Origin: Candidatus Calditenuaceae archaeon JGI OTU-1
GTDB taxonomy: Archaea > Thermoproteota > Nitrososphaeria_A > Caldarchaeales > Calditenuaceae
DNA: 20,873 nt
NCBI GenBank assembly: GCA_000494145.1
Contig: AWOE01000029.1
Coordinates: forward strand, 1,064-21,936
Reading direction: 5' to 3'
The notes under the pieces are model-generated. The model was not told the DNA's origin. It was given only the letters and a program-made list of their open reading frames with translations, and made no database searches. Positions within the stretch are counted from its first letter, which is position 1, and the number at the start of each line of letters is the position of its first letter. Both the position numbers and the translations under genes were made by a program. Positions 5,994-13,145 of the stretch are shown piece by piece.

Positions 5994-6623
5994 ATGTTCT
6001 CGCAGCTGACGGATTGGGCCCTCGAGTTCGCGAGGAACCACCTCCTCCATTACGGTCCGTTGGGCCTCGCGGTCCTCTCCTTCTCGGAGGCCATATTCTT
6101 CCCTGTGCCGCCCGACGTGCTGCTCGTCCCCCTGACGCTCCTCGACCCCCAAAACGGCCTCCTTTACGGACTGGTGACCGTCGCATCCTCGGTGACCGGC
6201 GGCCTCGTGGGATACTTCCTCGGCCGGAGCTTGGGCAGGCCCCTGCTGATCAGGCTGGTGGGCGCGAAGAGGGTGGAACCGCTCGAGGCGTACTTCCAGC
6301 GGTACGGCGCTCTGGCCGTCGGCCTCGCGGCCTTCACACCGCTTCCCTACAAGGCCTTCACGGTGGGTGCCGGCGCGCTCGGGCTGAGGGACGTCAAAGG
6401 CTTCGTGCTGGCGTCCGTGATCGGCAGGGCCGGGAGGTTCGTCCCCGAGGCGATGCTGCTCTCGCTCTACGGCGAGCGGATCCTAGACGTATTGACGTCG
6501 TACATAGACGCGGTGGGGTACGCGACGATCGCCGCAGCCGCGGTTTACCTCGCCTTCATCCTGCTTCGCCGGAGAGCTCGCGCTCGAGGGCCTTCATCTC
6601 CTCGTCGACCATCTTCGCCGTAA
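5994..6623 (+). CDS. VTT-domain (DedA/YqaA-like) membrane protein
   Basis: The 209-residue protein has four to five hydrophobic segments. It carries the family landmarks: an N-terminal helix with GLAVLSFSEAIFFPVPPDVLLV, a glycine-rich re-entrant stretch GGLVGYFLGRSLGRPL, a second motif with FQRYGALAVGLAAFTPLPYKAF, and GRAGRFVPEAMLL. This is the VTT/SNARE-associated fold also found in DedA and YqaA. Characterised relatives move lipids or lipid carriers across membranes, and the substrate here is unknown. A TATA-like CTTAAAG (5959-5965) precedes the ATG. The Arg/Ser/Pro-rich C-terminus overlaps the convergent top6B 3' end by 68 bp. That tail is probably shaped by the overlap rather than by function. 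Confidence 0.8.
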   Translation: MFSQLTDWALEFARNHLLHYGPLGLAVLSFSEAIFFPVPPDVLLVPLTLLDPQNGLLYGLVTVASSVTGGLVGYFLGRSLGRPLLIRLVGAKRVEPLEAYFQRYGALAVGLAAFTPLPYKAFTVGAGALGLRDVKGFVLASVIGRAGRFVPEAMLLSLYGERILDVLTSYIDAVGYATIAAAAVYLAFILLRRRARARGPSSPRRPSSP

Positions 6624-8121
6624 CGCCTATGGACTTGAGGAGCGGCATAACGTCCGGAGGCTCCGTCCCCGCGACGTAGGCGGCGTTCTTCGCTATCATC
6701 GGCAGATACCTGGCGTAGACGCTCAGCCTCTTCTTGGCCACCTCCCTCTTCTCTATCTGGCTCAGGTAAAGCCTCAGGGCCCTCGCGCACTCCCTGATGG
6801 CCATTGTCAGCTCCCTCTCTATCTCGGGCCTGTCGGAGATCGCCTCCTTCCCCACCGTCTTGTAAGGTATCTTCGGGGAGCATATGCTGGTCAGCACCAG
6901 CACCGGCATCCCCTTCTGGACCTTGTAGGAGGCCCAGTCGATCCGCTCGCTGATGACCTTCCACGAGACGTCGGCCTTCTCGTCGTAGAGCAGCGGGATC
7001 TTGTTGGCGAACCTGAGCAGCTGTATCTCCTCCGAAGGCTCTATGCCGCCTCCGTAGGCTATAGCGGCCTCCACCACGAAGGGTATGCCGGAGTAGCTGG
7101 CGGGCGGCCTCTGGACCACGTGGAGGAACTCGGGCCTGTAGATGGACTTCAGACCGGCCTCGATGAACTCGACCCCGACTGGGCTCAGCGTCGAGGTCTC
7201 GGGCGCCCTGAACTTCCCATACTGCTTGAACGCCTCCACGAGCCTCGTGACCTCGTCGTGCGTCAGGTCCTTCACCCTCCTCTCCGGATCTATCCCCGCG
7301 AGCTTCAGGACCTCCTCGGCAGTTTTGGGGCCGATCCGCTGGAACTCGTTGACGAGGAAGGACCTGACGTCCCTGCTCCTGGTGTTGGCGATGAGCCTGT
7401 TGACGGTCTCGACGTCGACTCCTAGCGGGTGAGGCCTCCCCTCCTGCGGCGGCACCGGAGCCTTCTCTATCACCCTCCTGAAGACGTAGACCCTGCCCTT
7501 CGGATCGACGAAGACCAAATTGGCGTGGGGGTTAACGACGGCCGTCATCTCGAGGTACGTCAGGATCTTCGGCCTGCTGGTGCTGTAGTCCCCCTCGAGG
7601 GTCACCCTGACTACGGTCCCCCTCCACTTCTTCGTGTTGGGGTGTACCTTGTGGTCGATGATCTTGGGTTTGTTCTCGACGATGTCTATCATCAGCTTGT
7701 ACTCGTGGACCTCCTTTCCTCCCCTGCTGGAGATGACCGTGAAGGGCGTGTTGGTGGTTATCTGGCCGTACAGGAGGGCCATCGTCCCTCCGACGCCGAA
7801 GGTGCCGCGAGACTGCTTGAAGCCGTACTTGCTTCCGTAGAGGATCGTCCCGAAGGCCTTGGGTATGACGTTGCCGTCGACGCCGATGCCGTTGTCCTTA
7901 ACGGTCAGCGTGAAGAAGCGCTCTCCGTTCTCTTCTGCACTCTCGAGACCGATCCAGACGTTGGGCAGGATCCTCCCGACCTCGGCCGCGTCGAGGCTGT
8001 TCTCCACCAGCTCCCTTATGCACATGTAGAGCGACCTCGCAGGGTTCGAGAAGCCTGCCAGGTCCCGGTTCCTGTAGAAGAAGTCGGCTGGGCTTATCTC
8101 CTCGAACTTCACGTCGCTCAT
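6556..8121 (-). CDS. top6B: DNA topoisomerase VI subunit B
   Basis: The 521-residue ATPase subunit of type IIB topoisomerase is of normal size. The GHKL ATP site is complete: N box ELVENSLDAAE (37-47), DNGIG (76-80) and GTFGVGGT followed by ALLYGQ. An H2TH-like middle region (around 240-290, with IGPKTAEEVLKLAGI) and a transducer domain follow. The conserved switch lysine region would lie in the SIC..KIPYKTVGKEAI stretch. With Top6A it relaxes and decatenates DNA in archaea. Top6A, often adjacent, is not in this window. The ATG at 8121 has GGAAGGAG five bases upstream and an AT element (GAAATAG) about 33 bases away. The gene is monocistronic, divergent from the Fe-S protein gene. Confidence 0.97.
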   Translation of the reverse strand: MSDVKFEEISPADFFYRNRDLAGFSNPARSLYMCIRELVENSLDAAEVGRILPNVWIGLESAEENGERFFTLTVKDNGIGVDGNVIPKAFGTILYGSKYGFKQSRGTFGVGGTMALLYGQITTNTPFTVISSRGGKEVHEYKLMIDIVENKPKIIDHKVHPNTKKWRGTVVRVTLEGDYSTSRPKILTYLEMTAVVNPHANLVFVDPKGRVYVFRRVIEKAPVPPQEGRPHPLGVDVETVNRLIANTRSRDVRSFLVNEFQRIGPKTAEEVLKLAGIDPERRVKDLTHDEVTRLVEAFKQYGKFRAPETSTLSPVGVEFIEAGLKSIYRPEFLHVVQRPPASYSGIPFVVEAAIAYGGGIEPSEEIQLLRFANKIPLLYDEKADVSWKVISERIDWASYKVQKGMPVLVLTSICSPKIPYKTVGKEAISDRPEIERELTMAIRECARALRLYLSQIEKREVAKKRLSVYARYLPMIAKNAAYVAGTEPPDVMPLLKSIGVTAKMVDEEMKALERELSGEAG

Positions 8122-8296
8122 CTTCGCTCCTTCCGGTCGATGCGGCGCCGTTCTATTTCAACGTCCGGCCAGCGAGGGGTTGGAGGAGGTCGCTCGGTAT
8201 TTCACGAGGTCTCTGCGCAGCTCCGCGCCGCCCTCACGGTTCGCGATCGACATGGTGCACGACGCATGGATATTTCCGGAGGACCGCTGCGACACA

Positions 8297-9520
8297 GTGC
8301 GGATGCAAAGGCAGCTCACGACTGAGGAGAGGGCCGAGCTCGCGGAGGCCCTGAGATGCATCAGGTGTGGGTTCTGCAACTCCGTCTGCCCCACCAGCCT
8401 GATCCCCGAGGCCTACAAGCCCTCCAGGACCTCGAGGGGCAGGATAGTGATGATCCAGGCAGCCCTCACAGGTTCGAACCTCGACCTCTTCGACGACGAG
8501 GTGTCGGAGCTGATGGACCTCTGCTACGGCTGCAACCGCTGCCTCGCGGTCTGTCCAGCTGGGATCCCGATCCCGGACCTGATCAGGAGCTACAGGGCTG
8601 CACTCCGACGGAGGAGGATGGGGACCGAGAGGATCACGCGCTTCTACGTGGAGACGCTCCCCACGCTCTACGATCTCCCGCGGCCGCTCAGGAACCTCCT
8701 GTTCTCGCTGGCACCCAAGCGCCTGATCGCGAGGTACATCGGCCTGGCCCGGGACGTGAGGTTGCCGGTGCCGGAGGGTAGGGACGTGCTGGAGGTCATA
8801 CGGAGGGCCGGTGTCCTCGGAGACCGCGACGCGGAGCTCGCCTACTTCGCCGACACGTACTACAGGTACGTGAGACCTTCGTCGGTCGAACGACTCATGC
8901 TGACGCTCAGGCGGCTCGGGTACAGGCTCTCCTTCCCCAGTCAGCGGGACTCGGGGATACTGCTCTGGGAAGACGGCGACCTCGAGCGCCTCAGGTCGGT
9001 GGCCGAGGAGAACGTCTCGTCCTTGGTAAAGGAGGTGGAGAGGGGGAGGAGGGTGCTGACGACCTCTCCGGCCGCGACGTTGATGCTCAGGTCGGTCTAC
9101 CCGAGACTGCTGAGGACGCCCGATGCCGACGAGGTTTCCCGTGCTGTCGTCGACGTCTGCGAGCTGCTGCTGGAGATCTCCGAATCGAGGAGCGATGCGC
9201 TCGCCCTGAAAGAGAGGGAGGTGACGGTCCACTCGAGCTGCTTCTCCCAACACCTCGACCTCACGAAGAAGCTGGTCGGAGCCCTCGAGAACCTGGGCGC
9301 GGAGGTCACCTCGGTCAGGAGGGAGTGCTGCGGCGCCGGCGGCGTCTGGGGGCTTCTGGAGAAGAACAGGTCGGTATCGAGGAAAGTAGCTGAGCTCCTG
9401 ATACCTCATTTGAGGGGACCGGTCGTCACCTACAGCGAGACCTGTCAGCTCCAGATAGCTGAGCTCTACGGCCAGAGCGTTTACCTGCCGTTCGAGGTCG
9501 TTGCGCCTCGAGAAGGCTGA
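8297..9520 (+). CDS. GlpC/TfrB-like iron-sulfur protein with CCG domains
   Basis: The protein has 407 residues from GTG 8297. Two [4Fe-4S] ferredoxin motifs are complete: C21, C24, C27, C31-P and C76, C79, C82, C86-P. A cysteine-rich CCG domain follows, with C315, C344-C345-G and C383 (YSETCQLQI). The layout is that of GlpC, GlcF and the C-terminal part of thiol:fumarate reductase TfrB, all electron carriers for flavin dehydrogenases. The preceding CCG-like half keeps the framework (YYRYVRP...GD...SP) but has lost its cysteines: T187, D218-S219 and A260 stand where Cys is expected. GTG 8297 lies 26 bases from a TATA-like ATATTT (about 8270). A TTG at 8180 would put the start upstream of that box. 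The SdhA-like protein at 4061-5791 is a possible partner. Confidence 0.85.
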   Translation: MRMQRQLTTEERAELAEALRCIRCGFCNSVCPTSLIPEAYKPSRTSRGRIVMIQAALTGSNLDLFDDEVSELMDLCYGCNRCLAVCPAGIPIPDLIRSYRAALRRRRMGTERITRFYVETLPTLYDLPRPLRNLLFSLAPKRLIARYIGLARDVRLPVPEGRDVLEVIRRAGVLGDRDAELAYFADTYYRYVRPSSVERLMLTLRRLGYRLSFPSQRDSGILLWEDGDLERLRSVAEENVSSLVKEVERGRRVLTTSPAATLMLRSVYPRLLRTPDADEVSRAVVDVCELLLEISESRSDALALKEREVTVHSSCFSQHLDLTKKLVGALENLGAEVTSVRRECCGAGGVWGLLEKNRSVSRKVAELLIPHLRGPVVTYSETCQLQIAELYGQSVYLPFEVVAPREG

Positions 9521-9523
9521 GCT

Positions 9524-10251
9524 TCACGGGTTCCTTTTACACCGGTCCTCTTCCGCATCGTATTCGATTGTGCCCACAACCGGTTCGATGAGCACGTTAG
9601 GGTCCTTGGTCTCCACGGTGCGGAAGAGCGTGAATGCGCGCACCTCCACGGATGGAAGACGACTTTTGACGTGCCATGCGGATGCCATACATGTGCTGCC
9701 GCTCGTGACGATGTCGTCAACGAGCACCACCACGTCCCCTGCCTCGCTCTTAGGGAAGTGCTTTTCAACTGTGATCGGTTGACACTTAATGTTCCATATT
9801 GTTTCGAGGGGCGCCGTTCGTCCGATTTCCTTGTCCTAGCTGGCGGTATGGGGCTTGTTCTCTCGAGCAGAGTGGCATGACTTGCAGCAACACGCATTCT
9901 GTCGAGCACGGGCGTTAGGATCTTTTCACAAATCCATCGTGCAGGCCATGCCGATGAAGGACTTATTGGTCTGGAACGTGGGACAGGCACTAAGACGATT
10001 CGGTTGCCTGTGAAGAGCGAGAGGAGCTCCGGCTTCTCATCGAAAGCTCTTTCGAGTAGGTTTGACAAGGAGTGTGTGAGGGCTGGGTTGCACGATTTTA
10101 CCCATTGCATCAGCTGATACGCCATAGCAGCTGCTGTAGGAATTCCACCGCGTTTCTCATCCACTGAAAGCAAACGCTCTGGATAATACCTGAGCACAGA
10201 ACCGAAGCTAAATTGGGTTACGGGAGGCTGTGAGACGACGAACGTCGACAT
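9524..10251 (-). pseudogene. frameshifted phosphoribosyltransferase (ComF-like), paired with dprA
   Basis: The ATG at 10251 starts a frame with VLVPVPRSRP, WPARWICE and RRPSKQYGTLSV, segments typical of a type I phosphoribosyltransferase family related to ComF. After about 9780 this frame turns into low-quality sequence. The next frame instead gives ITVEKHF and then DVVVLVDDIVTSGST, the PRPP-binding loop, and continues VEVRAFTLFRT to TGA at 9524-9526. One single-base frameshift near 9740-9785 therefore splits an otherwise good gene of about 240 codons. It may be a real mutation, a sequencing error or programmed. The start is 1 bp after the dprA stop, a tight operon. GC content is visibly lower than in the neighbours, which suggests transfer. 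The PRTase would act on nucleotides or bases; the exact reaction is unknown. Confidence 0.75.
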
Positions 10252-10252
10252 A

Positions 10253-11053
10253 TTATGGCAAGCGCAATAGCTGCTCCAGTAGCTCCTGAGGACGGGTCCA
10301 CGGCAGTAGGTCCAGCAAATCGTCCAGCGAATCCGGGTCGCTCAACACCTCCGCACCATATCTCTTGAGCTCGTGCAGCCAAGACGAGTTCCTCGATTCG
10401 ACGACGCTCGTCACGAAGAGCGGTCTGCCGAGCCTGATGGACTCCCATGCTTGCGAGATCACGCCCGTTCTCTCCCCAGCCTCGACGATGACCGTAGCGT
10501 CGGAGAGGAGCGCCATGGTTCTGTTCCTGATGACGAAGTTTTTCCTTGCAACTGGTGAACCGAGCGAGAACTGGCTGATCACCATGTGCTCCCGCATCAG
10601 CTTCAGCTGGAGCTCCCTGTTCTCCGGTGGGTAGAAGACGTTGATCGGGGTCCCGAGAACAGCTATCGTTTCACCCCCTCGCTCGAGCGCCGTTCTGTGG
10701 GCTACCGTGTCGATGCCCCGCGCCAAACCGCTCACCACAATCACCTTCTCCCTCACTAGGTTCTCTGCGAGCCTCTTCGCGAACTCGATGCCCTCATTTG
10801 ACGGTTCGCGTGTGCCCACCACGGAGACACGCGGAACAGGTAGCGGTATGGGGATATTGCCGACGACGTAAAGTCTACTAGGGGAATACCGGGCCTCGTA
10901 CTCGTTAAGGGGACGGCCCAAAAGGGTCTTTGGTGACAGTTCGAGGCATTCGAAGCGCTCGCCGTTGATCTCAATTGTTCTGCGGACGTAATAGATGGAG
11001 GATTCTGCTTTGTCGTTGACCATGATCCCGGTCAAGTCATTTACCATGGCCAT
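10253..11053 (-). CDS. dprA: DprA/Smf-family DNA-processing protein
   Basis: The 266-residue protein carries the Rossmann-like DprA core: VSVVGTREPS, VVSGLARGIDTVAH, IAVLGTPINVFYPPENREL, RNFVIRNR-like KNFVIRNRTMALLSDATVIVEA, and GRPLFV. In bacteria DprA loads RecA on incoming single-stranded DNA. In archaea the role is open, and SMF/DprA/LOG proteins also occur in nucleotide-based conflict systems. It is followed after 1 bp by a phosphoribosyltransferase, so the two would be made together. The N-terminus repeats MVND twice, and ATG 11053, 11047 and 11023 are all possible starts; 11053 was used. The gene is divergent from rps8 across 103 bp. Base composition is less GC-rich than in rps8 or serA. 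Confidence 0.9.
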   Translation of the reverse strand: MAMVNDLTGIMVNDKAESSIYYVRRTIEINGERFECLELSPKTLLGRPLNEYEARYSPSRLYVVGNIPIPLPVPRVSVVGTREPSNEGIEFAKRLAENLVREKVIVVSGLARGIDTVAHRTALERGGETIAVLGTPINVFYPPENRELQLKLMREHMVISQFSLGSPVARKNFVIRNRTMALLSDATVIVEAGERTGVISQAWESIRLGRPLFVTSVVESRNSSWLHELKRYGAEVLSDPDSLDDLLDLLPWTRPQELLEQLLRLP

Positions 11054-11125
11054 TAATATTGGTGCCGCCTTCCGCTTTTCGCTTGGACGGCTACCTCTGT
11101 TATCCGGATCCGTCCTTGATTACCC

Positions 11126-11133
11126 TTAAAAAC
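11126..11133 (+). promoter_or_regulatory. TATA box of rps8
   Basis: TTAAAAAC centred about 28 bases before the ATG at 11157. With no purine-rich Shine-Dalgarno in between, the transcript is probably leaderless. Confidence 0.65.
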
Positions 11134-11156
11134 AGCCCGGGATTTCAGAGTTCAGG

Positions 11157-11546
11157 ATGGCGACGTTCGACTGGGTCTCGGGGCTCTTCACGAAGCTTTA
11201 CAACAACGAGATGGCGAGAAACAAGGAGTGCGTCCACAAGTACTCGAAGCTGGTGGTGGAGATCCTGAAGACCCTGCAGAGGCACGGCTATGTGGGAGCG
11301 ATCGAGTACGTCGAGGACGGCCGCGGGGGGAAGGTGATCGTCCAGTTACTCGGGAGGATCAACAAGGCCGGGCCGATAAGGCCGAGGTTCAGCGTCAGCA
11401 AGGACGGCTACGAGGAGTTCGAGAAGAGGTTCCTGCCGAGCAGGGACGTAGGGATTCTGGTGGTGACCACGAACAGGGGCGTCATGTCGCACAGGGAGGC
11501 AATCAGGCAGGGCCTGGGCGGCAAGCTTCTGGGCTACGTCTACTGA
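11157..11546 (+). CDS. rps8: 30S ribosomal protein S8
   Basis: The 129 residues are the full length for archaeal S8. The N-terminal domain (ALxxLxN-like FTKLYNNEMARNKECV, with LQRHGYVGAIEYVEDGRGG) is followed by the C-terminal RNA-binding domain ending in GILVVTTNRGVMSHREAI and GGKLLGYVY, the S8 signature. It binds the central domain of 16S rRNA early in 30S assembly and often also its own mRNA. In most archaea rps8 sits in the spc-like cluster between S14 and L6. Here it stands alone between dprA and serA, with its own TATA box. Confidence 0.97.
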   Translation: MATFDWVSGLFTKLYNNEMARNKECVHKYSKLVVEILKTLQRHGYVGAIEYVEDGRGGKVIVQLLGRINKAGPIRPRFSVSKDGYEEFEKRFLPSRDVGILVVTTNRGVMSHREAIRQGLGGKLLGYVY

Positions 11547-11607
11547 TACGGAATCAATAAAAGACCTGCGCTCTCCTGTGTGACCGTCGGTCAAGTAACG
11601 GAGAGCC

Positions 11608-12528
11608 TCACACGGTCTTTCCCAGGAGTTCTCTGATCACGAGCTTCGCCGCCTCGATTCCGGCTGCCCTCTGGGCTTCGTGGGTCTGGGCTCCCATGTG
11701 GGGCGTGGGGATGAGGTTGGGAAGGGAGAGGAGCTCGAGGTCGTTTGGGGGTTCGGTCTCGAAGACGTCGAGGGCCGCGCCGGCTATCCACCCCTCCTTC
11801 AGGGCCCTCTTCAGGGCAGCCTCGTCGACCACGCCGCCGCGGGCCATGTTCACGAGGAACGCGGTCCTCTTCATCATCCTCAGCTCATTCTCACCGATCA
11901 TGCCCTTGGTGGATGGATCGAGAGGCGTGTGGATGGTGACAATGTCGGATTCGCGGAGGAGGGTGTGGAGGTCCACCTGCCTGGCGTTGATCGATTCGAG
12001 GAAGTCACGCGGCACCTCGATCACGTCGTTCACCAGCACCTTCATCCCGAGGGAATGGCACATCCTGGCGACCTCCCTGCCGATCCTACCGCACCCGACC
12101 ACGCCGACGGTCTTGCCGCGCAGCTCGATCCCGTGGGCCTCCGACTTCAGCCACCTCCCCTGCTTCAGCTCCGAGGCGTAGCGGACTATCCCCCGGGCGA
12201 GGCAGAAGAAGAGTCCGACGGTCAGCTCGGCCACCGCCCTCGTGACCGCCTCCGGCGTGTTCAGCACCTTCACCCCCAGCTTCGTGAAGCCCTCGACGTC
12301 CACGTTGTCGAGCCCCACGCCTGCCCTGACTACGACCTTCAGCCTCCCCTTGCCGTTCACGGGCCTGGCCTTGACGTTGCTCCTGATGACGACCGCGTCG
12401 TACTCAACGTATCTCCTGTCGAACTCCTCCTGCGTTATCTTCTCCTCGTAGTCGACCTCCAGCCCCTCAGACCTCATCAGCTCCATCCCTTCCCTGTCGA
12501 GCCTGCAGGCGACCAGTACCCGGCTCAC
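11608..12528 (-). CDS. serA: D-3-phosphoglycerate dehydrogenase (short form)
   Basis: The 306-residue D-isomer-specific 2-hydroxyacid dehydrogenase catalyses the first step of serine synthesis: 3-phosphoglycerate plus NAD to 3-phosphohydroxypyruvate. RAGVGLDNVD is the substrate-domain signature. VGVVGCGRIGREVA is the NAD-binding loop, followed by VNDVIE with Asp, which fits NAD preference. VNMARGGVVDEAAL and the catalytic TPHMGAQTHEAQ complete the set. The C-terminal ACT domain of long SerA enzymes is absent, so serine feedback through ACT is not expected; short forms are common in archaea. GTG 12528 lies 26 bases from an AT element (12551-12558), with a GGAGGAGG run between. TTG 12549 would add a Gly/Cys-rich extension and is less likely. 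A glyoxylate-type reductase is the main alternative. Confidence 0.85.
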   Translation of the reverse strand: MSRVLVACRLDREGMELMRSEGLEVDYEEKITQEEFDRRYVEYDAVVIRSNVKARPVNGKGRLKVVVRAGVGLDNVDVEGFTKLGVKVLNTPEAVTRAVAELTVGLFFCLARGIVRYASELKQGRWLKSEAHGIELRGKTVGVVGCGRIGREVARMCHSLGMKVLVNDVIEVPRDFLESINARQVDLHTLLRESDIVTIHTPLDPSTKGMIGENELRMMKRTAFLVNMARGGVVDEAALKRALKEGWIAGAALDVFETEPPNDLELLSLPNLIPTPHMGAQTHEAQRAAGIEAAKLVIRELLGKTV

Positions 12529-12590
12529 GCCCCAACATCCTCCTCCCAAGACAAATCCCTGCCGCTCCTGCGAAAGCTCACCGGAACGTT

Positions 12591-12598
12591 GATAATTT
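12591..12598 (+). promoter_or_regulatory. TATA-like element of the AAA-associated-domain gene
   Basis: GATAATTT centred near 12595, about 26 bases before the in-frame TTG at 12621. Confidence 0.45.
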
Positions 12599-12620
12599 GG
12601 GAGAGGGCGGTCATAGAGGG

Positions 12621-13145
12621 TTGGAGGAGGCTCAGGAGGGCGAAAGCTGCCCGATGGACGTGACGCCCTCGATGATCACGGGGCTGTTGGAGGTCCTGAA
12701 GCTCTGGAAGGGCAGGATGGACCTGAACCAGCTGGCGAGGGAGGTCGGGATGGAGCCAGGACTGCTCCTCAGGGTGGCCGAGGTCGGAAGGCTCCTCGGG
12801 CTCGTCGAGTTCTCGGACGGCGACCTGGTCCTCACCAAGTCGGGCGACTCCTACACCAGGAGGTCCTCCTCCGGGAAGCTGGGCATGTTGAGGGAGCTGG
12901 TGCCGAACATAGAGCCCTTCAGATCGGTGATCGAGCTGCTGGACAAGAAGAAGGGACCGATGACGGTCTCAGAGATCAACGAGCACCTGAGGCTCTGCTC
13001 GGACGAGGAGCAGCTGGAAGCCTTCAAGACGTTTTTGATCGACTGGCTGGTGACCACAGGCATCCTCGAGTACTCCGGCGAGGAGGAGGTCTTCAGGCTG
13101 AAGAGGAAAAGGGCGAAGGGCCCCGTCAGCTCAGCAGCATCATGA
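12621..13145 (+). CDS. stand-alone AAA-associated C-terminal domain protein (PF09821-like)
   Basis: The 174-residue soluble protein has two winged-helix-like repeats: LLEVLKLWKGRMDLNQLAREVG at the front, and PMTVSEINEHL followed by LIDWLVTTGILEYSGEEEVF at the end. This resembles the AAA_assoc_C domain found at the C-terminus of, or next to, NitT/TauT-type ABC ATPases. The neighbouring gene on the other strand is such an ATPase, and the two 3' ends overlap by 20 bp, which supports the call. In these systems the domain probably regulates the transporter or its transcription. TTG 12621 fits the TATA position and ATG 12654 is an alternative. The convergent arrangement is unusual for a subunit pair. 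Confidence 0.65.
   Translation: MEEAQEGESCPMDVTPSMITGLLEVLKLWKGRMDLNQLAREVGMEPGLLLRVAEVGRLLGLVEFSDGDLVLTKSGDSYTRRSSSGKLGMLRELVPNIEPFRSVIELLDKKKGPMTVSEINEHLRLCSDEEQLEAFKTFLIDWLVTTGILEYSGEEEVFRLKRKRAKGPVSSAAS

Noticed and set aside
8180..8296. N-terminal extension of the Fe-S protein from TTG 8180
   Set aside because: The 39 extra residues resemble no domain, and a TATA-like element at about 8270 would lie inside them.
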